Shown here: positions 23,701 through 30,231 of the stretch, one piece after another
Position numbering within the stretch: position 1 is the first letter of the stretch
Layout of the letters: each line of letters starts with the position of its first letter
Virus record (IMG/VR): IMGVR_UViG_3300021962_000347
Coordinates: 1-34,401 of that record
Origin: a virus
DNA length: 34,401 bases
Strand: one strand, 5' to 3'
Position numbers and translations under genes: made by a program
Notes under the pieces: model-generated
Told to the model about the DNA's origin: nothing
Database searches by the model: none
The model's input: the letters and a program-made list of their open reading frames with translations, nothing else

Positions 23701-25559
23701 TGGGTGGCTAAATGACTTGCCGAATTAGACGACATATCATCTTCATCTTTGATTGATGTACCTGATATGGTACCATTTAATACAGCACTTGTCAATGTTT
23801 TATTTGTAAGTGTGTCAGTAGTAGCCCGTCCCACAAGTGTATCTGTAGATGTTGGCAGAGTAAGTGTGCCTGTATTTGTAATACTACTAATAACCGGTGT
23901 TGTAAGTGTCTTGTTAGTAAGCGTTTGACTAGCCGTTGTTAAAACGATACTAGAAGTGTCACTTAAATCTGTACTAGCAATAGTAATGTTTGCGGTACCA
24001 TCAAATGACTGTCCAGCGATTGTTCTTGCAGTAGCAAGAGCCGTTGCAGTATCAGCATTTCCTGTTACATCGCCTGTCACATTGCCGGTTACGTTACCAG
24101 TCAAATTGCCAGTTACATCGCCTGTCACATTGCCGGTTACATCGCCAGTTAAGTCACCTTCAAATACGTTTGCTACAAGTGTGCCAGCAGTGATTGTTAA
24201 GTCACCAGTACTAGCGCCTGTTGCGGTAGTTGTACCAACAATGAACTTATCTGCTGATTCGTCCCAACCCATGAAGGCATTGTCGCCAGTCGTACCACGT
24301 TCAATAACGATACCGCTGTCATTTGCGCTTGATGTAACGCCATTGTTTAGTTCAATAAGATTATCACTTACAACAGTATTTGTTGTATTAAGCGTTGTGG
24401 TTGTGCCGTTGACCGTTAAGTTGCCACTCAGTGTTAGATTAACGCCTGATGCGGTGCCGGTAATTGTCGGATCACTAATGTCTGGACTTGTAAGAGTCTT
24501 GTTGGTTAATGTTTCTGTGCCGGCCAGTGTAGCAAAACTACCATCAGTTAATGCGCTGTTAAACTCTGCGGTCGATCCTGTTAGAGTATTATCTGCAAGA
24601 TCAATAGTTTTGTTAGTTAGTGTTTGTGAACCAGTAAGTGTTGCAACTGTACTGTCTATAGCAATAGCAACTTGGTTATCACTCACAGTAGTATCAATGC
24701 CTGTGCTACCTGCAAAAGTTAAAGTTTGACCAGTAGCAAATGTGTCAGTATTTGGAGTGCCTTGGTTATCGCTTATTGTAAAACTACTACTGATGTTATC
24801 AATCTGTGTCTGAATATTTGATGTAACACCATCAACGAAATTTAATTCAGCTACCGTTGCTGTTAAAGTTGTTGTACCATCGTTTAGTGTAGCATAAGTT
24901 GTTGTGCCTGTTAGCGTTGGATCACTAATACTAGGCGATGTTATTGTTTTATTAGTAAGAGTTTGCGCGGAGTTTAAGTCAACAGCGGTACCGCCACCAA
25001 TTGTTGTGCCTGATGGCAATGCTATTGCACTACCAGAAGCAGTTATTGTAGCGCCTCCTAAATTGATAGACGTACCACTAAGATATATGTCCCTAAACCT
25101 ATAATCTGATGAACCTAAATCATATGTTTCGGTTGTGTCTGGAGTTAAATGTCCAGCAATAGTTGTTGCGCCTAAAGTTTTATTTGTTAGTGTATCAGTT
25201 GTCGCACGACCTACTAATGTATCCGTTTCTGCTTGAATTGTTACTGTAACATCACCTGTCGGATCAGCTACGGTAAGAGTAAGTTCATAGTCATCAGCCG
25301 TTGCGCCTTCGAAAACAATACTACTATCAGTGATTGCAAGACCACTAATTTCTGGACTTGAAACGATGGGACTTGTAAGAGTCTTGTTGGTTAATGTTTG
25401 AACACTGCCCAAGTTTACAAGCTCTGTGCCGCCTGCGGTACTATTATCATGGACTCTGATAGTATTTAAATCTGTATCAATGGTAAGTTCGCCGGCCGCG
25501 CCTGTAAAGGAATTGTTTTGGGAAGTATTACCTCTTCGAAATTGTACCGTTGTTGGCAT
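20715..25559 (-). CDS. Long tail fibre / adhesin with Mtd-like N-terminus and HxH tip
   Basis: A 1614-residue trimeric fibre. Residues 1-50 (MPTTVQFRRGNTSQNN, FTGAAGELTIDTDLNTIRVHD) strongly resemble the N-terminal domain of the phage BPP-1 major tropism determinant, a likely base-anchoring module. The shaft has many TLTNKTL repeats, repeated AVNLTVSGNLTVNG and DSHNHIISNVDGLQ modules, and a (VTGN/VTGD)n tract near 24055-24160. The tip begins with FATGTIMLFQQTAAPTGWTK (tail-collar domain) and ends with an HxH-rich segment (HTH, HAH, HSH three times, SHSHSF) like the iron-binding tip of T4 gp37. TAGGAGCTCAAT precedes the ATG. The tip resembles that of the fibre at 32344. Function as a receptor-binding fibre is inferred. 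Confidence 0.9.
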   Translation of the reverse strand: MPTTVQFRRGNTSQNNSFTGAAGELTIDTDLNTIRVHDNSTAGGTELVNLGSVQTLTNKTLTSPIVSSPEISGLAITDSSIVFEGATADDYELTLTVADPTGDVTVTIQAETDTLVGRATTDTLTNKTLGATTIAGHLTPDTTETYDLGSSDYRFRDIYLSGTSINLGGATITASGSAIALPSGTTIGGGTAVDLNSAQTLTNKTITSPSISDPTLTGTTTYATLNDGTTTLTATVAELNFVDGVTSNIQTQIDNISSSFTISDNQGTPNTDTFATGQTLTFAGSTGIDTTVSDNQVAIAIDSTVATLTGSQTLTNKTIDLADNTLTGSTAEFNSALTDGSFATLAGTETLTNKTLTSPDISDPTITGTASGVNLTLSGNLTVNGTTTTLNTTNTVVSDNLIELNNGVTSSANDSGIVIERGTTGDNAFMGWDESADKFIVGTTTATGASTGDLTITAGTLVANVFEGDLTGDVTGNVTGDVTGNLTGNVTGNVTGDVTGNADTATALATARTIAGQSFDGTANITIASTDLSDTSSIVLTTASQTLTNKTLTTPVISSITNTGTLTLPTSTDTLVGRATTDTLTNKTLTSAVLNGTISGTSIKDEDDMSSNSASHLATQQSIKAYVDNGLAALSSTTLTEGDSSFVVADSGTGTITATIDGSTHSTFAAAGITLSQGEFVGDLTGNADTADAWSTARTLSLTGAVTGSASVDGSGNVSLATTATSDPTITLAGDATGSVTLTNLGNGTLTVAVVDDSHNHIISNVDGLQAALDLKAPLASPALTGTATAVNLTVSGNLTVNGSTITNSATNTTIEDVLIELGTGTTSAASDAGIIIERGSTGDNVFIGWDETNDKFVLGTTIATGTSTGTLTVTPGTLNVATLELSGTAVTSTAAELNLLDGVTASTAEINYLDGVTSNIQTQLNAKGTVSSLSDLGITATASELNNMDGVTANFAEINILDGATLTTTELNYVDGVTSAIQSQLDAKLASSSYTAADVLTKIKTVDGAGSGLDADLLDGQSSAYYATASHNHTLDSLSNVTVTTNSSGEVLVWNGSAWVNNTLAEAGIQPSGSYLTGNQTITLSGDVSGSGTTSISVTVADDSHNHIISNVDGLQTALDAKAPLASPALTGTATAVNLTVSGNLTVNGTTVTNSATNTTIEDILLELGTGTTAASSDAGIIIERGTTGDNAFMGWDESADKFIFGTTTATGASTGDLTITSGTVVASTFEGALSGNATSASAWQTARTLSLTGAVTGSASIDGSGNVSLATTATSDPVLTLAGDATGSATFTNLGNATLTVAIVDDSHNHIISNVDGLQSALDGKSSTSHNHTLDSLSNVTVTTNVAGEILKWNGTAWVNNTLAEAGIQPSGSYLTGNQTITLSGDVSGSGTTSISVTVADDSHNHIISNVDGLQAALDAKLASSSFFATGTIMLFQQTAAPTGWTKITTHNNKALRVISGTVGTGGTEAFTTAFSSWSVSATAAGNVAVSVANGGNNTAATTINTGNTTLSNNTIPGHTHTYTQTVNTANGYGGGAGKGAIPSNALNISVNNGATTGSTGAGGAHAHNIGAHSHNIAAHSHTANATFTGSSHSHSFNLAVQYVDVIFASKA
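20895..20993 (-). repeat. Fibre-tip block shared with 32497-32595
   Basis: A 99-base stretch in the long fibre tip, coding for the YGGGAGKGAIPSNALNISV region. It matches 32497-32595 in the other fibre at 97 of 99 bases by eye, whereas flanking tip DNA is clearly more diverged. Confidence 0.85.
21302..21563 (-). repeat. Fibre shaft module, copy 1
   Basis: Codes for a module running from SHNHTLDSLSNVTVTTN through AEAGIQPSGSYLTGNQTITL to DSHNHIISNVDGLQ. It has a nearly identical protein copy at about 22201-22464. Edges are approximate. Confidence 0.85.
22201..22464 (-). repeat. Fibre shaft module, copy 2
   Basis: Second copy of the module at 21302-21563. The proteins are the same over most of the length but the DNA differs: comparing 21361-21420 with 22261-22320 by eye gives about 10 differences in 60, all synonymous. 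Edges are approximate. Confidence 0.85.
24055..24160 (-). repeat. Tandem VTGN/VTGD codon repeats
   Basis: Short tandem repeats of four codons (GDVT, GNVT, GNLT) in the long fibre shaft, repeated eight or more times. Such arrays are length-variable by slippage in fibre genes. Confidence 0.85.
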
Positions 25560-25588
25560 ATTGAGCTCCTATTGAATATCTATGTATC

Positions 25589-25596
25589 TATTTATG
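25589..25596 (-). promoter_or_regulatory. Late-type promoter, long fibre gene
   Basis: CATAAATA on the minus strand, 30 bases before the long fibre ATG, overlapping the stop of the 170-residue gene. Confidence 0.6.
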
Positions 25597-26104
25597 CGCC
25601 CACATAGGCTTCTGCGTCACCATAATCTATACTTTCTGTAGTACCGACCGGATCCATAAAACTAAAAACACTACCCAAGTTTACACCAAAGGCATCAGTG
25701 CCGCTTGCTTCAAAAGGTGTTTCTTGAACCGTTTGTGCAACATTATAACTCATATCAAAATCGTCAACGGATCCTGGCGCTGTATTAAATGTTGAGTTTG
25801 GATAACTAGAACCAGATCCGCCGCCAGCGCCCGCATCAGCCCAATAGACTTTACTGGAACCATCTGTGCGTAGTACTTGACCAGAGATACCAAAAGTACC
25901 GTTGGCACTAATAAGTCCTGTTGTAGTGATTGTACCCACATTAAGGGTTGATAGTTTGGCACCAATTTCAAAAACGGTGGTTCCGTCTGTACTATACAGA
26001 ATGCCATCGGCAATGTTTAATGCCAATTCGCCTGTAGTAATATTTGATGTTGTAGGCGCATTACCAGAAACGGAGCTACGCTTCAACTTAATTGTAGAAG
26101 CCAT
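25592..26104 (-). CDS. Small fibre-type virion protein, 170 residues
   Basis: N-terminal module MASTIKLKRSSVSGN, then ITTGELALNIADGILYSTDGTTVFEIG, is shared with the proteins at 26181, 27843 and, more distantly, 20715. It is probably the part that docks a fibre or decoration protein on the virion. The middle (GISGQVLRTDGSSKVYW) resembles the common fibre element 'GQ.L.TDGSG...W'. The C-terminal half is acidic and unrecognised (FSFMDPVGTTESIDYGDAEAYVGA). AAGGGATAAAAGA precedes the ATG. A hairpin separates it from the upstream gene and its own promoter is not obvious. Confidence 0.82.
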   Translation of the reverse strand: MASTIKLKRSSVSGNAPTTSNITTGELALNIADGILYSTDGTTVFEIGAKLSTLNVGTITTTGLISANGTFGISGQVLRTDGSSKVYWADAGAGGGSGSSYPNSTFNTAPGSVDDFDMSYNVAQTVQETPFEASGTDAFGVNLGSVFSFMDPVGTTESIDYGDAEAYVGA

Positions 26105-26126
26105 TCTTTTATCCCTTATATAAGGT

Positions 26127-26163
26127 TATGTGGGTGAAAGGAATATTATTCCCCACCCACATA
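26127..26163 (-). terminator. Long hairpin between two fibre genes
   Basis: The arms TATGTGGGTG and CACCCACATA form ten pairs, and the loop contains a further inner stem GGAAT/ATTCC. It lies between the stop at 26181 and the ATG at 26104. No T run follows on either strand, so it may end, weaken or stabilise transcripts. Confidence 0.6.
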
Positions 26164-26180
26164 TATCTATCAAAATAAAA

Positions 26181-27557
26181 TTAGTAAGTTCCGCCGTCAA
26201 TAACAGCGTCTAACTGAGCCAACGCACCACTACTAGCAATATCTACTGTAGTAGTTGGTTCAGAAGTAAGACCTGCCCAAACTTTGAAAACACCAGAGTT
26301 AGAAGCGTCACGGAAGATACCAGCATATTTTTCAGTGCCATCGTTATAAACACCATACCAACCAACATCATTTGTATCAGAAGAGTTGTCAGCAGCAAGT
26401 TTAAGTAACGAGTCACCAATGGAAACTGTTGTCGAGTCGACAATTGTTTGTGTACCAGCAATGTCTAGGTTACCACCAACATACAAGTTGCCAGCGACAC
26501 CAACACCACCAGATACGACCAAAGCGCCGGTCGATGTTGAAGTTGATGCAGTTGTGTCTGTGACACGAGCAACACCGCCAACATATAGATTTTCAGCAAC
26601 ACCAACACCGCCTGTTACTTTAACAGCACCAGTTGTTGTTGAAGTAGAACCTGTAGCGTTTGTAATGGTAAGTGTACCGGATGAAGCAATGTTACCAGAA
26701 GTATCAGCAACTGTGAAAGCACCATCAACATCAATACCGCCATCAAGCGAGGCAAGACCACCAACATCTAATGTATCTACTGTTGTAATGCCGCCGTCTG
26801 TGGCCACAACAAAGTTAGAACCATTAACATCGATACCACCATCTAGACTTGATAGACCGTCTACGGTTAATGTGCTTCCTGTGTCTACTGCACCTGCCGC
26901 AGATACACTAAACGCTGCACTGTTTACGTCAATGCCGCCGTCGAGCGAGGAAAGACCGTCAACGGTAAGAGCGCCATTCAGACTAGCATTACCTGCACTG
27001 TCTAATGTAGTTCCTGTAGAACCGTAACCGCCACCAATGTATGTATTTGATGTAACGGTTAGGTCAGATGTGATTGTAACATCATCTGGCAAACCAATTG
27101 TAACAGTACCATTTGAGCGAGAAACATCGACTTCGTTTGCGGTTCCACTAATGGCAATAACAGCGCCTGTCGCACTGTCTGCAAGCGTTACAGCGCCTGA
27201 AGTAACGGAGAAGTCTCCACTATCAAAAGATGCAATACCTTTATTGCTTGAAGTAGCGTCTTCACCAGCAATTGTAATTGTACCGCCTGATTCTGAAACA
27301 TCAATACCTTCGCCAGCCGCAAAAATAATGCTGTCGTTAGAAAGTCCAGCATTGTCTACAGTAAGGGTAATCGTTGCTTGGTCAGAACCATTTGTAGATG
27401 TTAGGTTGTATTGATCGCCTGAAAGTCTAAAAACGGTCGATCCGTCAGAAGAATATAGTACTTTGTCAGCTGTATTGATGGCCAACTCACCCGCGGCGAG
27501 TGAAGATGGTACAGAAGCTGCTGTGTTGCTTCTTTTAATTTGGACTAATGACGCCAT
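26181..27557 (-). CDS. Fibre-like virion protein with repeated modules, 458 residues
   Basis: Starts with the shared module (MASLVQIKRSNTAASVPSS, then LAAGELAINTADKVLYSSDGSTVFRLSG). The middle has three to four repeats of LTVDGLSSLDGGIDVN about 34 residues apart, then two of STSTGALVVSGGVGVAGNLYVGG. The C-terminal domain (TIVDSTTVSIGDSLLKLAADN, NDVGWYGVYNDGTEKYAGIFRD) is a common element of marine phage fibre proteins. It ends VIDGGTY, a C-terminal motif found on two further proteins here. GAAAGGAAACTTAACCC precedes the ATG. A late promoter lies in the 3' end of the upstream gene. Confidence 0.88.
   Translation of the reverse strand: MASLVQIKRSNTAASVPSSLAAGELAINTADKVLYSSDGSTVFRLSGDQYNLTSTNGSDQATITLTVDNAGLSNDSIIFAAGEGIDVSESGGTITIAGEDATSSNKGIASFDSGDFSVTSGAVTLADSATGAVIAISGTANEVDVSRSNGTVTIGLPDDVTITSDLTVTSNTYIGGGYGSTGTTLDSAGNASLNGALTVDGLSSLDGGIDVNSAAFSVSAAGAVDTGSTLTVDGLSSLDGGIDVNGSNFVVATDGGITTVDTLDVGGLASLDGGIDVDGAFTVADTSGNIASSGTLTITNATGSTSTTTGAVKVTGGVGVAENLYVGGVARVTDTTASTSTSTGALVVSGGVGVAGNLYVGGNLDIAGTQTIVDSTTVSIGDSLLKLAADNSSDTNDVGWYGVYNDGTEKYAGIFRDASNSGVFKVWAGLTSEPTTTVDIASSGALAQLDAVIDGGTY
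26720..26960 (-). repeat. Repeats coding for SLDGGIDV modules
   Basis: Three clear copies of a unit coding for VDGLSSLDGGIDV and a diverged VGGLASLDGGIDV version, spaced by 30-35 codons, in the 458-residue fibre gene. Confidence 0.8.
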
Positions 27558-27576
27558 GGGTTAAGTTTCCTTTCTT

Positions 27577-27840
27577 CTATGTAAACTGAGACCTTTTTCC
27601 AGGTTTGTCGAAAAAAGGCACCTTTTTACCTGGATTATTTTGTTTATTTATATTTTCTTCACTGTCCACATATTTTGTTTCTTCATTATTTTTCAAAACA
27701 TTTTCATGAGAAGTCTTTCGTTGAGCTTCTAAAACTTCTAACTTTGTCTCTAACATTAAAACCTTTGCGACTAAATCAGCAATCATAACTTTCTGTTTGT
27801 CACAATATACTTTAAGCACTTCAACATCAATTTCACTCAT
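27577..27840 (-). CDS. Small coiled-coil protein, 87 residues
   Basis: I do not recognise a named family. Residues 1-45 form a heptad-like helix (VLKVYCDKQKVMIADLVAKVLMLETKLEVLEAQ) that should make a coiled coil; the rest is polar with two PGKK/PGKR elements (NNPGKKVPFFDKPGKRSQF). Small coiled-coil proteins in this position may act as fibre oligomerisation or bridge proteins, but this is a guess. GGAGGAGAATATTAAAA precedes the ATG. Its 3' end contains a late promoter for the next gene. Confidence 0.7.
   Translation of the reverse strand: MSEIDVEVLKVYCDKQKVMIADLVAKVLMLETKLEVLEAQRKTSHENVLKNNEETKYVDSEENINKQNNPGKKVPFFDKPGKRSQFT
27645..27652 (-). promoter_or_regulatory. Late promoter inside the 87-residue gene
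   Basis: TATAAATA on the minus strand, 88 bases before the ATG at 27557 and within the coding sequence upstream. An inverted repeat CCAGGT/ACCTGG (27599-27604, 27628-27633) falls in the resulting leader. Confidence 0.65.
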
Positions 27841-27842
27841 TT

Positions 27843-28460
27843 TTAATATTCTCCTCCGTCTATGCCTCCAAACGTTGGTGATGAACTTGTAATTTGTAAA
27901 ATTTCTCCATCAGACCCATTTAAAAAGTTAAGAAACGAAGTATTTGAAGCATAAAGTACTCCGTTTTCTGTGAATGAAGTTTTTCCTGTTCCACCATCAC
28001 TTGTTGCAATTGGTTCATCTAATTCTGATATAGTTACACTTTGTATCGTTCCACCTGTAATATTTACATTAGAACTGGCTACTTCATCTACATATGTTTT
28101 AATAGCATATGCAGACATAATTTGAGTATTACTTACTGAAGACTCTGTGGTAATAGAATTAATTATTTCCGTTATATATGTAGTGTCCGATCCAGAAGAT
28201 TGAATTCTAAAATTCGCAACTGATAAATTATCAATGTTTGAATTTACGTCAACAATAATCGCTGAATTGGCTGTTAATGTACCAGGTGTATGATTCAGGT
28301 AGTCCATAAAAGAACCACCAGCAATTGTAATTACTGTATTAGAACTTGTACCAATAAAAAGATTATTGCTAGAAAAGGAGTACGCAAGTTCACCATACTC
28401 TAAACTTGTTGGAGTATCCGTACTGTCTGATCTTTTGATTTGAATGATATTATCAGGCAC
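27843..28460 (-). CDS. Fibre-like virion protein, 205 residues
   Basis: Carries the shared N-terminal module (MPDNIIQIKRSDSTDTPTSL, then EYGELAYSFSSNNLFIGTSSNTVITIAGG). The middle has TESSVSNTQIMSAYAIKTYVDEV, which resembles the AIKAYVDNGL segment of the long fibre. The C-terminal part (EPIATSDGGTGKTSFTENGVLYA, then LNGSDGEILQIT) is a widespread phage fibre element, ending GGIDGGEY. The start codon is GTG at 28460, directly after the upstream stop TAA, with GGAGGAAG before it. Confidence 0.85.
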   Translation of the reverse strand: MPDNIIQIKRSDSTDTPTSLEYGELAYSFSSNNLFIGTSSNTVITIAGGSFMDYLNHTPGTLTANSAIIVDVNSNIDNLSVANFRIQSSGSDTTYITEIINSITTESSVSNTQIMSAYAIKTYVDEVASSNVNITGGTIQSVTISELDEPIATSDGGTGKTSFTENGVLYASNTSFLNFLNGSDGEILQITSSSPTFGGIDGGEY

Positions 28461-28670
28461 TTAGAAACTTCCTCCATCCAAATCTAACTTTTTTACAGTA
28501 TAGATTTGTGTCTCGGAATCAAAAACTAAAGTGCTGTTTGTTTCTGCGGCAGCTGGTTGGGTTACATTAGATAAATCTTCGATAGAACTGCCGCCACCAA
28601 CAGACGCTTTAACAGGTATTAATCTTCCTGTTTGTTGTATCTTTACTGATAAATTTGTTGGAATAGTCAT
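28461..28670 (-). CDS. Small virion-type protein, 69 residues
   Basis: Unrecognised. It has a short beta-type N-terminus (MTIPTNLSVKIQQTGRLIP), a GGGSSIEDLSNV element like the LDSLSNVTV of the long fibre, and ends KKLDLDGGSF. The ending is the same type as VIDGGTY and GIDGGEY on the two larger neighbours. GGGGAGAAATAACTT precedes the ATG. It lies directly before the 205-residue gene with no gap, so they are surely co-translated. Confidence 0.75.
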   Translation of the reverse strand: MTIPTNLSVKIQQTGRLIPVKASVGGGSSIEDLSNVTQPAAAETNSTLVFDSETQIYTVKKLDLDGGSF

Positions 28671-28684
28671 AAGTTATTTCTCCC

Positions 28685-29020
28685 CTATGACTTAGTAATT
28701 TCGGGTGTAACTGTTGCAATACCTTCAACAATTCGCGTAACCGTGCCTCCACCAGAAACAACTTCTATATCATACAAATAACGGCCGGCAGTAATTGCCG
28801 CTGTGGTACTACTGTTCATAGCCAGAGTAACTTCGCCCGCTTCAGCATCACTTACTGTTACAGTAAAGGCATGATAAGCCGATGTGAAAGGACTCTTCCG
28901 CATCTGGCCTCTTCCTGTATAATCTGTCAAATTTACAGCTGTACCTGATTCGTTTGCAACGGTTATGGTAGCTGTAAAATCAGTCCCTTGATCTATAGTA
29001 AGATTGCTTTTAATAGCCAT
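28685..29020 (-). CDS. Beta-sandwich virion-type protein, 111 residues
   Basis: MAIKSNLTIDQGTDFTATIT and VANESGTAVNLTDYTGRGQMRKS, followed by VTVSDAEAGEVTLAMNSSTTAAITAGRYLYDIEVVSGGG, give an Ig-like sandwich as in the N-terminal domain of BppU-type baseplate proteins and in many phage accessory proteins. It is probably a baseplate or fibre-attachment protein. The pattern comparison is from memory and should be treated as tentative. Two tandem late promoters lie upstream. Confidence 0.72.
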   Translation of the reverse strand: MAIKSNLTIDQGTDFTATITVANESGTAVNLTDYTGRGQMRKSPFTSAYHAFTVTVSDAEAGEVTLAMNSSTTAAITAGRYLYDIEVVSGGGTVTRIVEGIATVTPEITKS

Positions 29021-29046
29021 TTTTTATAATCCGGTTATGTTTTTTA

Positions 29047-29065
29047 TATTTATAACATATTTATA
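29047..29065 (-). promoter_or_regulatory. Two tandem late promoters
   Basis: TATAAATA occurs twice on the minus strand, at 29047-29054 and 29058-29065, 27 and 38 bases before the ATG at 29020. They would start a transcript covering the small fibre genes. Confidence 0.75.
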
Positions 29066-29067
29066 TA

Positions 29068-29442
29068 TTAACTGCCATCGATAATTTTCATAGGCGTTCC
29101 AATTTGTGTCAATCGCATTGCATTTTCAAAATCTTGGTTTTTCTCAAGTTGCTTCTGATGGTTAATTTTCATATTAAGATCCATCTTCATCATTTCTTTT
29201 ACTTCGATATTATCTTTTACCATTTCGTTTCTAAAAGATTCTGTAGCAGCAGCTCCTTGTCTTGTTTCTTTCGCGTTTTCAATCAATAGTATAGGCAACA
29301 ATGACATTGCACAAGACCACACATCTTCTTCTTCACCTGTCTGAGGATGTAAACCTCGTATTTGAATAAACCAACCACAATCAAATTTCCTACAAGGTTT
29401 AAATTTATCCAAAGGACAATTTTGTTTTACTTCAAGTTTCAT
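29068..29442 (-). CDS. Conserved Cys-motif protein, 124 residues
   Basis: The N-terminus has four cysteines (C9, C17, C22, C44, in EVKQNCPLDKFKPCRKFDCGWF and VWSCAM), which could bind zinc or an Fe-S cluster. The C-terminal half is a helix (residues about 60-110, rich in E, K, M and N). The cysteine pattern with 'CPLDxFKPCRxxDC' is, as I recall, common in marine T4-like phages with no known function. The start at 29442 is preferred over a TTG at 29448 because GGAG lies eight bases upstream. A TATAAATA box occurs 75 bases upstream within the oxygenase gene. Confidence 0.75.
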   Translation of the reverse strand: MKLEVKQNCPLDKFKPCRKFDCGWFIQIRGLHPQTGEEEDVWSCAMSLLPILLIENAKETRQGAAATESFRNEMVKDNIEVKEMMKMDLNMKINHQKQLEKNQDFENAMRLTQIGTPMKIIDGS

Positions 29443-29460
29443 ATTCAATTCTCCAAAATA

Positions 29461-30207
29461 TTAACTAAAATGTCTCCAGTTTTGTAAAGGTTGAAGCGCA
29501 TTTGGGTATTCATTTGTATTTATAGTCGTTAAAAGAACATCACCAACAATACTAATCCTAGATTGTTTTAAATCTTCAAGTTTGTTTGGATCAATTTTTA
29601 AAGGGTCTCTTCCAACCATATCAATTCTATTATCTTTATCACCATCAAAATAAGCAACAGAATGTGATAAATTTCCTGGCAAAATAACACACATATTTTC
29701 TTTAATTTCAATTGGCCACCAGTTTCCTTGATATGCAGACCATCCTGGCGAAGTTTTCGTTGATTGCGAAAATCCTTGCCAAGGTTCATATCTCGGTCTC
29801 ATGTCATGAAAACAAAGTTTTTGGTTGACATTTTCAGGAACGTTGATATAATAGATATATGAAAGATGGGTTTCGGCATGATGATGCATTGGATTGCCAT
29901 GGCCATCATCCAAAACATTGACAAATCCTTTTGTAATAGAATATATAAACTGTGCAGGATCAACGCCTAGCAAATCAATGTATGTTTTACATTGTCCAAT
30001 TATATAATGCCATAGAGGTTCTAAATCTAGATCATGGTGTGATAGTACTCGACCATATCCATCAGGTCCTCTATATCCTGGATAATTCGGATCATGATAA
30101 ACATGATTTGAATGATTCTTCCAAAAAACTTCTCTCATTTCTTCATGAAGAGTAAAACTGCCGTCTTCAAGCACCAATGTTGGAAACAGTGTATGTAACT
30201 GTTGCAT
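29461..30207 (-). CDS. 2OG-Fe(II) oxygenase-like protein, 248 residues
   Basis: The metal and cofactor pattern of this oxygenase superfamily is visible: an H108-H109-H110 cluster with E112 and H114 (HHHAETHLSYIYYINVP), the distal H182 in LPGNLSHSVAYF, and R217 in SRISIVGD, which would bind 2-oxoglutarate. The family hydroxylates proteins, nucleobases or small molecules; related genes are common in marine phages. The HLSYIYYINVP pattern is near the 'LSGVYYL' oxygenase group. The target is unknown. It sits in the fibre cluster just downstream of two PP-loop genes. GGAGAAAATCAAC precedes the ATG. Confidence 0.83.
   Translation of the reverse strand: MQQLHTLFPTLVLEDGSFTLHEEMREVFWKNHSNHVYHDPNYPGYRGPDGYGRVLSHHDLDLEPLWHYIIGQCKTYIDLLGVDPAQFIYSITKGFVNVLDDGHGNPMHHHAETHLSYIYYINVPENVNQKLCFHDMRPRYEPWQGFSQSTKTSPGWSAYQGNWWPIEIKENMCVILPGNLSHSVAYFDGDKDNRIDMVGRDPLKIDPNKLEDLKQSRISIVGDVLLTTINTNEYPNALQPLQNWRHFS
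29517..29524 (-). promoter_or_regulatory. Possible late promoter inside the oxygenase gene
   Basis: TATAAATA on the minus strand within the coding sequence of the oxygenase, 75 bases before the ATG at 29442. It could be chance. Confidence 0.5.
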
Positions 30208-30231
30208 TGTTGATTTTCTCCATTACAATAA

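Noticed and set aside
24055-24160. CRISPR-like or iteron array
   Set aside because: The short repeats are in frame, code for VTGN/VTGD in a fibre shaft, and have no unique spacers.
20808-24729. Long plus-strand open frames opposite the long fibre gene
   Set aside because: They are antisense to a gene with strong repeat and domain evidence, have Val/Pro/Ser-rich low-complexity translations mirroring the repeats, and lack ribosome sites.
20715-25559. Mtd-like N-terminus raising a diversity-generating retroelement
   Set aside because: No reverse transcriptase, template repeat or adenine-biased variable repeat is seen in the window, and the C-terminus is a collar/HxH tip, not a C-type lectin variable domain.
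28661-28690. GTCATA/TATGAC inverted repeat as a terminator
   Set aside because: Only six pairs with a long loop, overlapping a ribosome site and a stop codon, with no T run.
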